Origin: Rhodocollybia butyracea
Taxonomy: Eukaryota; Basidiomycota; Agaricomycetes; Agaricales; Omphalotaceae
Length of the DNA: 17,905 bases
Direction: 5' to 3'
Assembly: GCA_015501585.1 (NCBI GenBank)
Contig: JADNRY010001061.1
Coordinates: 1 to 17,905 of the forward strand
Shown: positions 6,333 to 16,544 of the stretch, in pieces
Layout of the letters: each line of letters begins with the position of its first letter
Position numbering within the stretch: the stretch's first letter is position 1
The notes under the pieces: generated by a model
Seen by the model: only the letters and a program-made list of their open reading frames with translations
Told to the model about the DNA's origin: nothing
Databases searched by the model: none
Translations under genes and position numbers: made by a program

Positions 6333-9300
6333 ATGTGTACTACAAGTCTATCCAAAGCATACTCTGAATCTTCTTGTAGGACATACACACAACTTCATTC
6401 CATATTAGGCGGCCATGTCGAAGGCACCAATCCGGAGCAAATTGGTAGTTACCTCTCTCTTCGGATTTCACAGTTAAAAGCTATCACCGATCCATTTGGA
6501 AAACCTTCTGAATCTTCGCGTAAAAAAGTCGATAGTGGCTCGGTCACTCTCACCGATGGGGTCGTTTTACGCGTAGAAGACGCCGACAAAGAATTTGTTT
6601 TCGCTATTAGTGAAGCCTTCCAGATTGATGAAATCTACTCTCTTACTCTCCTGCGCTCCTTCTTGTACAACGAAGGACTTCCCAGCGATAATTCCGACAG
6701 TAGATCGCTTGTTCAAGAACTTGTCGAAGCCATCACGCCATTCTACTTCTTGGAACGCCTTTCTCTTCTTCGCACACTGGTTCCCCTGTTTCGGTCCAAA
6801 GAAAATGCATCTGAACCTTTTCACGACGTAGCGCTTTCGGTGTTACCGAAAATCCTTCCCGATGGCCACAAGTTCGCAGACTCTCTTCTCAGCGAGTATG
6901 AGCGCAGAACGAAGGAAAAACTACCAGAGCGAGTCATTCGTGATCCAAAGAAAGCTTCCAGATGGGCAAAGCAGAATGGGAAAGAGCAATTGGTGATTTT
7001 GGAGGTGCTGTTTTGGACGTTGTGGGGATCCGTCGCTTGCGATGGTCCAACAGTGGAAAAAGTCCTAAGAACGGCGTACAACTTCAATCTAGGTATGAAC
7101 CAAGAGAATGCCACGTTACTACTGGACGACGAGGGAACCCAGTTGCAGCGGGACAAAGCAACGATCTGGATTATTATTACTGTCGAAGTTCTGGAACTGG
7201 AAACTATCGCCGACTCTTCTTCCCTTGAATTCTCCAATAATCCGCAACGTCCTGACTTTTATATCTCCTCTCCCGAATGCTTGAAGCGCATCCACGAACT
7301 CATAATAGCAGGAGGAATGGGCCAGTTTTCATGTACATATATGGCCTGGGCTTTTGTCCTGTCACGTCTCTGCGCAAAGGCTGCAGAAACTAAGGAAGTT
7401 CCTGACTCGTACCGTAGATTCTTCGAAATTGTTCTTCCCCAGTTAACTCGGGGATACTCCAAGGATCGAGAAGCCGTCCATGTCGTCATGTCCCGAGTTT
7501 GTCTCGAGTCAAAAGCAGGGTTACTGGACCTTATGGCGACGTTGTTGACTGATTCTCCGCTGTTTGTAACCTCTGTTGCTTGGAAAACGGGCTCTACCAT
7601 CACTGATCCCAATGCGATCGCATTTCGTTCTGTTTTAAAAGGTAAGCTATTATACCCTATGTTTTTAAATCGCTTCTGAACAGTTAGACTAGGCCTACTC
7701 ATGTCCATCGTAGAGCTCATTCCTGTAGAAGCTATTCCTGAATTTGACCTCTTCGTTGAGGTGTGGGTAGCTTTGTTTGGACGCAGCGAAAGTCAATCTA
7801 TCGCAGGAATCTGCAGTCAATACTGGCAGGTTGATTGGCAAGCTGGCCTTGGCCGACGGGCTATCCTTGATGTCTCGAGAACAAGATTCCCAATACAGTG
7901 TGGACTCCTCATACGTTTACTTCGTTCTATAACCGCGTCTGGCTTCCTGGACACTGATCCTCTGTCCACTGCAGACCACACTGCGGACACAGATGGCCTT
8001 ACCGAAGAACGCGAACTATGTGCTCGCCATGTGTTTTATTTCCTCGATAAATTACCTTCATACTCACAGGTGATTCCAGCGAGTGCATGCACAGGCGCCC
8101 ATGCTTTTTACGAAAGGCAAATCGAGTCAAGTTCCACTACTGGTGTGACATACACTAATCTTCGGCCAATCAGTCTTCCTGGTGGAAGTATCTTGCCAGC
8201 AGGATCGAAGGGACGGCTACTTAATGGTGATGGTAGCGATTTTCTAATCGTGGTCTGGCAACATGAACACTCCGGATGGAAGTTGTTGTTGGAAGTCCTG
8301 ACCGAGTATGCATTTACATTGCGTTCAGGATCTAACAGAGGTTTCAAATCCAGTGCTTTTGGGAAAGTCGGTCAAAGTATGGGGATTACTCTTACCTTGA
8401 AGGACATCGGGTTTGAGATGGATGGCGAGACCGACGAGTCTTTAGTTACCAGCATACTAGATCTTATCCGCAGTGTCATTCAGGACAATCCAGTCCAAGG
8501 GGAACGACTCATGCGTTCACTAGAAACGCTAGATGTGGAGCCTGCAGATACCTCTTCCACTCTACCATCTGCTCCCGATTTGGTCCAGCTCACAACCAGT
8601 ATATTGGAAGAAGCGCTTACTCGTTATAACACTCATTCCAAGGTGTACCCTGCCTCCCGACTCATCACATCTGCTATCAGTGTGTTATCTGCCATCTTAG
8701 CCATCCCTAGTTACTCTATTCGAGTGTGGATATACATTCGGTCCACAACAGCACTATTTGGGTCCGACAAGCATCCAGGATTCACATCTGCTGCTCTTGC
8801 TGCTGAGCGTGTGACAGGACACTACACCATGACTCTTGCCCTCCTCAAGCTTGTGGAACAACTCTGCGAGGAAGCTTCACTTCTTCTTGTGTCGGAGGAT
8901 GTGCAAGTTCGTAAACTCAAAGACGAGGTCCTGTTGCGAGCGGCCAGATTTGTTCATACGGAGGTTTGGCTTGAGCACTTGGGCTGGAAGTACGCTCAAC
9001 TGGGAGATCGATTCGAGATTGGCAAGCGAATCTCTTCTTTCTACTTGAAGGTCCTGCAGTATACTCCTCCTGTTGTCGCAGAATCCCCGTTTTCCAAACT
9101 AAGCAATACGATTCTAGACTTACTGTTGTTCAAAGCTTCAGTGTTGGCCATCAACCCTCTTATGTCATGTATCTCCTCGGGTACTCAAATGCTGCAATCC
9201 CTGTATGGTTCGAGACGCTTCGGTGACGCTAGGCGACTCATTTTCCTCCTTGAATCGCATCTCCACCTAATCCGATTGGTTCTCCAGCGGAAATGTATAT

Positions 9301-12300
9301 CTGAACTCGCTCACCAGCCTTGCCTTTTGGAACAAGCGCTTTGCGCCCAGATTACTGGGGGCGCCGCTTCCCACGATCCCTACCGCTCAAAGGTGAATCC
9401 CATAGACGCTTTAGCTTTTTATGTGAAGGAACGAGATGCTGGGCAAATCGTTCCGCATGAGGCGATCAGTGTTCTTTCCATACTCTGTTCTTCTCTTTCG
9501 TTGACTAGGACCAGTACATCAACGCTCGTCGGTCACCTATCAGATCCTGAAGGCGTCGTGGCTTCGTTTGTGCGTGTTGTTCAGCACCCTTATGAAGATC
9601 TTTCGCTTCGTTATGCGACATGGCACTTTATAGCTATCGCAATGGATAAAGAGCCAGCGCTTGCGCGTCTTTTTGTTTCTGGGCAATTTCGTGCTTTCCC
9701 GGCCACCGTGGAGGCTAGCGATGTGAAAGGAAAGGCCAAGGAAACTTCTTTGGATGTTGCACCTGTCGTGCCCAAGATCGCCAATGCTGTTGAAGTGGCT
9801 CGAGATGCTCTTACGAACTGGGAGCAACTTTGGGAGTCCAACCCTCAGTTATTAGCCTGCGTCTTACGCTTTCTTATGGTAGTATGGCGGCACGGTCTGG
9901 AACACGTTTCCGTGCTGGAGAACGTCCGACAAGACACTGATGTCTGGCGGCAATTTACCTCACTGGCTTGCTCGGAGCTCGGTCCTATTCCTGATTTTGA
10001 GACAGAAAGTTATACTTTCGTGGATGGGAAAAAACGGTCAAATATGCACGAAGCCGTCGCAGAACATTGCTATCGCATGGATGCGAAGTCATGTGCGCTT
10101 CATGTTGTTGGCCTGGACATTGGTATCCATCGTCAAACACACCAACCCACTGACCCTAAACCACTTAGTTACAGGACGATGGAGCCTCGTTTTAGGTCTC
10201 TGGATGAATTGACTGACTTAATATCCGAAGCCACTCCTAGTTCTTATGTTCCGGGACTTTACGACATATTGTCCAATACGCTAGCAAGTTTGTTCCCCAC
10301 TCTGTCCACCGCTCAGCTCGAAACCCAGATTCCCGTGGAAGAGCGCGAATTTGGTGACGACTTTTCGTTCTCGACTGCGCTTTTACGCAGTCGACTAAGA
10401 GGACGTCGCGTGGACGACATAATGGTACAAAGAATAGACGCTGTTGAAAGGCAGCTGTCTTCGATAAACCTCAATCTCTCTCTAACGCAAGCGCAGATTG
10501 GCTTCGTCGGTGCTTGGCGCTTTATACTACATCAGGTTATTCCATACCTGTCAATCGACACTGTACAACGCCCAATCCTTCTTTCCTTGGGAGCAACTGT
10601 TTCGTTTGACATCATGAAGGAAAACCGATCGGGGGACATGGTTTCCACCATCCATAGCACGCGAATAGCTCTTTTGGTCTCAATTTTGGAATTAGCTTGG
10701 TTCAGCAATTCAGAACAGACAACCGAGGTCCAGCCGTTTATTGAACTGGTCGATAATATTCGAGCCATTGTCCTTAACGAGCATCAGCCCCCTCTAAAAT
10801 CGATACAAGGCTCTTTCAGCATACCTTTCCATCGTCCTCTTCTGCAGCTGCTTTACTTCTGTGTAAAAAACGCGCGATCTTTAACCAGACGTCCCAAGGC
10901 CTTGAATGCTGAGCAGAGACTCAAGGTATCTGCACTGGTTGATGCTACCCTTGGTTTTGTTGTTGATGCTTTACGGCTGACCTTTATGACCGCTCGTGTA
11001 AAGGCTGACATTGATTTGGACAAGGACATGGAACTCCTCGTCGCCGTATTCGAACAGTGTACACGCCTGGACATCAACCCCTCTTCGTCAGTCTGGTTGG
11101 CTCGGGCTCAGGAGATGGATATAATGAAAGCAAGTCTCGACCTATACGCACATATAGATCTCGTTGGCATCTCAGATTTGCCGTTTCTATCCTCGACCAA
11201 AAGGCCCTTGTACGCTCCTCACTTGCTCACCTTCCATATGGCACTTGCGAGTGTGCCTTCAGCAGCGGAACGATTGGCGAGTGAAGGACTGTTGTCGGCA
11301 TACTGTAGCAACTCTGTGAGCAAGGCAGCTATCGCCGGACTCATCGATGAGGTCATACCGGAACTACCTGGTCAACGGAGTCCGGCTCACTACGTCTACT
11401 GTTCGATGCTCTCCATTGTATCAGCCACCATCATGGCAATGGGCCGAAATAATCGTTATTTTGATGCGGAGGCTTCTGGATTTGTGCAACTTTACGGCGA
11501 CCAAGTTGCGCGAGCGCTTTCTTGGACTATAGGTGACAGCATTACCTTACCTTTACTTGAAGAAATGGACCAAGTTGTTAACGTCTTCAATGCCCTTGCT
11601 CGGAACGCCCCGCCAGCTCTTGATACGCAATCGGTGGTCGAGAATGTGCTTCGGGTATTTTCTCCACTTGCGCTTCGTCTTCTCCAGCAGCTCAACTATG
11701 CTATCGCACACCCCAACCATCTCGCAAGCCTTTTCGAGCCGGTAACGGATGATGAGCGGACGCTGGTGGAGAAAGATGCTTCAACCGCTGATATCTGGAA
11801 ACGACCTCTAATTGCACATCTTCTTCACCGTTTATTTCAACTATCGAGCAACATTATCTTTACGTTGACGTGTATCAGCAGGGCGGATTCAGTTCTCGTT
11901 GGTGAATCAAGTGACTGGCCACTTCATGAAGCATTGGTCGTTCCTGTAAGTCCCGTTAACCTGCTTGTTTTCGCACTATATCATATACGTCTCTTAGCAT
12001 TCGAAGGTGGTCTTAGGCGAACCAGCCTCTATTGGGACATTGCTTGAATTGGCAAATGGGACACTCGATATGCTCCGAAATCTCACGAGCATGCCCTCTG
12101 GTCAGAGCCTTGTCCGAGCCGAAGTCGCGTCGTCGGGTAGGCTCTCAGAGTTGAATGTTCAACGAGGTGTTCGGACAGCGCGCCGCAATCTCGAAGAGAT
12201 TTTGGTGTACATGGTCACTCAGCTCGCGATGTGGCTTTCGAAGCCCGAATTCGAAGTTCAATCTGCTGAAACGGATGGTGAAGACCAGAATATGTCAGAT

Positions 12301-12525
12301 CCTCAGAAGCATGAAGTAAAAGAACGTCGAGGGCCTAGGATGTCTTTGGGTGCTAGACTTCGACGGGGAATGGCTGGCGAGATGGCAGTAGATGTTCAAA
12401 CATTGCTGAACAAGGCAAAACCGGTGATAGCAAAGTCAGACACAACTCTGGGGAGGGGGCAAGTCGACATATCGGGAATCCTTTCCACTTTCTTGCAAAA
12501 TCATATCGTTTTACCGTCGTCATGA
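6333..12525 (+). CDS. NUP192: Inner-ring nucleoporin Nup192/Nup205
   Basis: Large alpha-solenoid scaffold of the nuclear pore inner ring, partner of Nic96/Nup93. Three exons: 6333-7641, 7684-11945, 11998-12525; introns of 42 and 52 nt with GT-AG ends join in phase, giving 2,032 aa. Animal Nup205 is about 2,000 aa, ascomycete Nup192 about 1,700, and basidiomycete forms are typically long. Family-like stretches include FVFAISEAFQIDEIYSLTLL near residue 100, ARRAILDVSRT-type RRAILDVSRTRFPIQCGLL with LIRLLRSI near residue 480-500, TDPLSTADH, and WQHEHSGWKLLLEVLTEYA. It is leucine-rich and helical throughout, without FG repeats, signal peptide or membrane segments. The C-terminus is charged and less ordered. 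The start is uncertain: ATG 6333 keeps the frame open, but family similarity only begins near residue 17, and an ATG at 6290 could join through a weak GTCTTC donor (6298) to the TTGTAG acceptor ending near 6379. Next gene is 198 bases downstream. Confidence 0.92.
7642..7683 (+). other. 42 nt intron in NUP192
   Basis: GTAAGC donor after AAA-G and a GAACAG acceptor before TT-AGA give Lys-Val-Arg-Leu-Gly across the junction and restore one frame. The upstream frame otherwise stops at 7677-7679. A later AG (7686-7687) would create an immediate stop, so 7683 is the only workable acceptor. Confidence 0.85.
11946..11997 (+). other. 52 nt intron in NUP192
   Basis: GTAAGT donor follows a complete codon (GTC GTT CCT). 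The CTCTTAG acceptor opens exon 3 with His-Ser-Lys-Val-Val-Leu-Gly in phase. Without splicing the frame stops at 12045-12047. Confidence 0.85.
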
Positions 12526-12723
12526 GTCGTAAGTTTCTACATGTAGTTCTGCGCTTGTCAGTGGACTCATTTTTATCTAGATCTAGTAGTTGTATGTTTA
12601 GTGTACAAATAATACTAAATAGTACTCAAAAGTATACATAGCTGCGCATCATCCCGTTAAAAGAAACTCTGAAAGAAATTTGATCCGTGACGTGAGAATT
12701 GTTATTGGCCCTCTTCTTCTTCT
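12526..12723 (+). promoter_or_regulatory. NUP192 3' UTR and mL40 promoter
   Basis: A 198-base spacer between tandem genes. It contains an A/T-rich part with AATACTAAATAG (about 12608-12620), which could serve as a weak 3'-end signal for the upstream gene, and a CTTCTTCTTC pyrimidine run directly before the mL40 start codon. No canonical TATA box or polyadenylation hexamer was identified with confidence. Confidence 0.3.
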
Positions 12724-13284
12724 ATGACCTCGTTTCTTGCAAGCAGCTCTAGGGAGCTGGTTGCTCCTCGTATTATCTACACCCAGATACGATGCTACGC
12801 TCGAAAACAGACTGGCATGGACCCCAAGCAGGATATAATCCGACGTGCTATCTATCCTGGTAACATTCGAAACAAGCCAACGCCGACAGGAACATGGCGA
12901 CCAGACGTGGAAAAAGCTCTCCAGCGCTCCATTCCTTCAGTACAAGCTCATGAAACCATCGAACGCGCTTGGCTGCTGCATAAACGCCATATTCGAAAGA
13001 GAAGAGAGGCAGAGTTAGAAAGGAAATTTGAGTGCATGAAACGGGCGATGGAGGAGTTGGCGAGGATTGACAGTCAGTTGTACTATGAGGCCAACAAGCC
13101 AGAAAATCCTCGTGCTCGTACCGACGAGGAGGCCAGCCTTATCAGGACCTTGAAGGGCTCAGAAGCCAAGACCCTCGATGCTCGCATTCGTGGCCTCTTT
13201 CCTCGCGAATTACGGCCACCAACTGATACACCTTCGAGGAATGGGTGGAAATACGACTATAAACCATTCTACAGACCGTTATAA
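12724..13284 (+). CDS. MRPL28: Mitochondrial large-subunit ribosomal protein mL40
   Basis: Single-exon 186 aa protein. The first ~27 residues form a basic, Ser/Arg-rich presequence without acidic residues until the ELV (MTSFLASSSREL...RCYARKQ), as expected for mitochondrial import with cleavage near the RCYA segment. The mature part carries the family-type block DIIRRAIYPGNIRN, the PTPTGTWRPD turn, and AHETIERAWLLHKRHIRKRR followed by a long charged helix (KRREAELERKFECMKRAMEE). This is the mL40 protein (yeast Mrpl28), a component of the 54S/39S mitochondrial ribosomal subunit. ATG 12724 is chosen because it supplies the presequence and is preceded by a pyrimidine-rich leader. Convergent with the RNA-binding gene that ends 247 bases downstream. 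Confidence 0.88.
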   Translation: MTSFLASSSRELVAPRIIYTQIRCYARKQTGMDPKQDIIRRAIYPGNIRNKPTPTGTWRPDVEKALQRSIPSVQAHETIERAWLLHKRHIRKRREAELERKFECMKRAMEELARIDSQLYYEANKPENPRARTDEEASLIRTLKGSEAKTLDARIRGLFPRELRPPTDTPSRNGWKYDYKPFYRPL

Positions 13285-13530
13285 TATCTTGGTATGTATA
13301 TGTTTGGTTTTTTCTGTTTGGCTTGTTCATTGAAATACATACATCCAGAGTCTATTACATTCGAACGCTCAATCCGATTCTTTGCCTACTTTTTGTGCGT
13401 GGGGCGTTCTATTACAGGAGGAGTAGAAAAGTACTTGTATGTCAGAGAAAGCAAGGAAGAAAAGAATAATAAACAGAGTAGAGAGAAAAAAAAAGTTGCG
13501 AAAATAGGTATTTTTACAGAACGTCACTCG
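13285..13530. other. Spacer between convergent genes
   Basis: Shared 3' region of mL40 (plus) and the RNA-binding protein gene (minus). It is A/T-rich; AATAATAAACAGAG (about 13464-13477) could provide a plus-strand polyadenylation signal. No gene or repeat is seen. Confidence 0.4.
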
Positions 13531-16252
13531 TCAACTAATTCCTAGCACGCCATGTTCAAGGTCGTTTAGGTGGATGCTAGCCAACTCGTTAGATTTATTT
13601 ACTGAAATGAGAGAAACTAAACGAACCAAGTACGTCGACATCAATTGCTGATAGTTGCCACTAGCACCTGGCCCATTGGGTGGGGAAGAGCCCATCATAG
13701 GTGGCATTGAGAATGGTGCCCCTTGCATTCCAGGCGGAGGTGGCATGCCAGGGGAGCCATGCTGTTGAGCATTTTGAAGGAGAGCGAGAATATTCGGTGG
13801 TAGATTGGATAATGAAGTGGCTGGAGTAGCACCGGCTCCAGCGGGAGGTTGAGGAGTTGACGTAGTAGCTGGCGGGCCTTGAGGAGGAGGAACGCCATAG
13901 GTTGGCATCATTCCTGGGAAAGGAGCCTGACCTAGCGCACCTGGAGGTGGGGGATAAAAACCTTGTCCTCCAGGTGGTGGCTGCATATGCATATGCATAT
14001 TAGGCATAACGGAAGGAGGGACATTTGGCGGTGTAGGTGCTCCCGCCGGCTGCTTAAGGGCCGCAAGTAACTGAAGACAAATAAGACGTATAGTAGCTGA
14101 AAATAAATCTGGATTACCTGTTGAACTTTGCGAGCTTGCTCTAACCGGTCATCGGTTGACTAAAAAAAATTCTGAGTATAAACTCTCGAAACAGAAACAA
14201 AGTCCTTACGGCTGGCGGCATAGATGGCATCGTAACAGGAGGTGCAACGGGAGGTGGTTGACTGAAAGTGGGCACCGCGTAGTCTGGGCCCGACCCATAT
14301 CCTCCACCTCCACGACTTTCGTAACGGTCATTGTAACCGTTATTTGAGCCGGGGGGGTTGCGACGGCCACCGCCACCATAGTCATCTTCGTATCGTCCTC
14401 CTCGACCACCACGTACTTCGCGATCCCGACCGTAATTACCGCCTCCCCGTTCATAATCGTCATCATAGCTGTCTCGTCCTCTGCCGCGACCACGTCCACC
14501 TCTGTTACTCCGACCTCGTTTACTGCTGCCGTCATCCCAATCGTTATAACCTTCTCCACCTCCTCCGCCCCCGCCACCTCCCCCTCTGTTGCTTCCTCCT
14601 CGCCGACTATAATCAATCAGAAGAAGATCGTGGAAGAAGCGAAAAATGTACCAACCTCTGGGAACCTTGAGCTCCGCCTTCGTTAGGATCCCATGCGAAC
14701 ACTATGTCCATCACGCCATCCTGCAATCCTTGATGTCGTAGGCGATCATGAGCTTCATCGCAAGCCTGCGATTCGTTAGTTCCAGAAATACATATAATAG
14801 TGTGCACTCACCCTTGTGTCGTAGTATTCAATGTACCGGGAACTAAAGTCGATACTCAATTATGTTTCCATCGATAAAATCAGCTAATAATACTTACTCA
14901 ATCCTATCTCCAACTGGTTGAACGGATTTTACATCACCGAATTGCTGAAATTTTCTGCGAACTTCGTTGTCATCGATAGGCATTCCAGATGCCGAATTTT
15001 TCAAGGTAACCTGAAGGCATCCCTGTAACTGTAACCCATGAGAATTATGATGAATCTTAGCTAGCTGGACGCACGCTATTTTTGTCGTTATCTCGGTCAT
15101 CACGAGGTAACGAATAATGAACGTCGATCTACTCATTTGAGTTAGGTACAATAAAGGTGGCAGGGAATAACCTTACAGGACGACCACTGATTTCCGAGCC
15201 TTGCAGTCGTTCTCGGGCACGCTCTGCTGCGCGCAAGTCAAACTGGAAATACAGCTTAAATAAATTTGTTCTTGCTCTCAAGTGCAATCAACTCACATAT
15301 GTTACAAACACCATGCCTCGCGTTGAGATTAGATCAAAGAAAGTCTTGATATCACCATGCTCTTCAAACTGGCGACGAACGTCACCACTATTGGTCTCAT
15401 ACTAAAACATTGAGGCGCCAGTCAGTATGGTGTCTCAGATCGCATGACCTTAAAAAATTTCAAAAAGTACGCAGATGGTACTTGCCTTAATATTACGAAT
15501 GAAAAGTGTACGACACGGGCGCTCTCGTTGGATACGCTCCTCGATGATTGAATCGTGAACTTTGTCGTCTCGATCCTTACGGCCTTGTTTCTTCGCGCGA
15601 CCGAAATTGTCTTCATCAGGAGCTAGTCCGTCTATATACGCAGGATGTGAGAACTAGTCGATCGACAACACGAGTAAAAATCAGGGAGCGAGCAATGGAC
15701 GTAGCACAGGTAGGCGGCAAGCACGCGGACAGAGCTCAAGTGAGATATGCATTGCCAATTCACTTTCCTCGAAAGTCGGGGCCTCACGGTCTCAGTAAGG
15801 GTTGACCTCAGTGAACTGAAAGACTCAGTACTGAATTTTTCCGCGTGCCTTATGTCCGATGGCTCTAAAGTTTTTTAGTCTCAATATCTTGCGCACCTTC
15901 AAATTTAGCATAGCCCTGATTGTACCCTCCATATTGTGACGATGAACTGCTACCGTAAGCATTGTTATTGAAGTATGTGGAAGGTGTTGTTTGCTGGTCG
16001 CCGTAGGCACCGTATGAAGCGTCGGGCGTTTGGTCATAAGCACTGTAGCTCATACTTGTATCATAGCCGCCAGCGCCTCCGCTGTTATAGCCTGAGCCAC
16101 CACTACCACCTCCTCTGCCCCGGCCATATCCTCGGCCGCGATTTCCACCACCACCTCCTCCACCACCTCTATGAGATCTGTCGGGACCAGGTCCCCCTTG
16201 AGAACCTCCACGATGATTATCATAGCCGCCGTAAGGATTGATGACGGTTCAT
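13531..16252 (-). CDS. Mei2-like tandem-RRM protein with RGG and Pro-rich regions
   Basis: Exons on the minus strand: up to 15897, 15631-15486, 15401-15297, 15242-15177, 15128-15075, 15022-14898, 14842-14812, 14765-14656, 14606-14210, 14159-14118, 14070-13531; all junctions from exon 1 on agree in phase. RRM1 runs from RTLFIRNIK through FEEHGDIKTFF, RGMVFVTYFDLRAAERA to IDVHYSLP; RRM2 from GCLQVTLKN through FQQFGDVKSVQPV, RYIEYYDTRACDEAHDRL to VMDIVFAWD. This closely coupled RRM pair with the YxDxRAAxxA pattern resembles RRM1-RRM2 of Mei2-like proteins; the C-terminal Mei2 RRM3 is absent. RGG/GYG-rich, low-complexity segments precede RRM1 and follow RRM2, and the tail is Pro/Met/Gln-rich (MHMHMQPPPG). 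Likely a cytoplasmic or nucleocytoplasmic mRNA-binding regulator. From the in-frame ATG at 16053 the protein is 590 aa. An RGG-coding open frame continues upstream to about 16230, and the ATG at 16252 fits a short leader but is out of frame with it, so the N-terminus is unresolved. Confidence 0.82.
15402..15485 (-). other. GC-AG intron inside RRM1 of the RNA-binding gene
   Basis: The exon ends ATT AAG and the intron begins GCAAGT and ends TTTTAG before TAT GAG ACC. The result, RNIK-YETNSGDV, runs straight through the RNP2 strand and first helix of RRM1. The nearest GT (after GCAA) would put exon 3 out of frame. GC donors with a full AG|GCAAGT context are the standard form of GC-AG introns. 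Confidence 0.85.
15632..15896 (-). other. 265 nt first intron of the RNA-binding gene
   Basis: GTGCGC donor after TTT GAA G and a TATATAG acceptor before AC GGA CTA; phase 1 to phase 1. It is about five times longer than any other intron in the window, so it could hide a small unrecognised exon or a regulatory element. Confidence 0.55.
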
Positions 16253-16544
16253 GGTAAGGCTGGGCTTTTTTTTTACAGTGTTTTCGCTTAGTGACGTGTC
16301 GAGTAAGAATAGGCTGAACCAGAGAGAAAAAGGTTTCAATAAAGCGTCTAAACTGAACGAGTTGACAAGATGAGGAGCTCAACTCAAAGACTTTATGAAG
16401 AAGAGGAAAGATGTACGCCTTATGCCAAATGGTGGTCAAGAAGAGAAAATTTTCCAGCGGAATTTGCAGAAAATCCGCACGGGTCGGCCCGGAGTACGTC
16501 AAGTCGGTGGAGACACGTTATTTGGCAGTACCTTCTCGACAGCC
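16253..16544. promoter_or_regulatory. Divergent promoter, RNA-binding gene and Rab5 gene
   Basis: Start codons of the two genes lie about 292 bases apart, back to back, so they share one intergenic promoter. On the minus side there is a T/C-rich leader (CTTTTTCTCTCTGG) and a run of nine A on the minus strand just before ATG 16252. On the plus side an open frame in phase with the Rab5 start extends upstream to an ATG at 16395, so a longer Rab5 N-terminus cannot be excluded. Confidence 0.5.

Noticed and set aside
6567..7720. Several antisense frames across the 5' part of NUP192
   Set aside because: Shadows of a strongly conserved coding sequence; no splice or motif evidence.
14206..14616. Val/Glu/Met-rich 136-codon frame on the minus strand
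   Set aside because: Out-of-frame reading of the RGG-coding exon; the Gly/Arg frame connects to the neighbouring exons in phase.
16050..16502. 150-codon minus-strand frame
   Set aside because: Its C-terminal half is the shifted reading of the RGG exon and its first half is the 5' leader and divergent promoter; it does not join exon 2.
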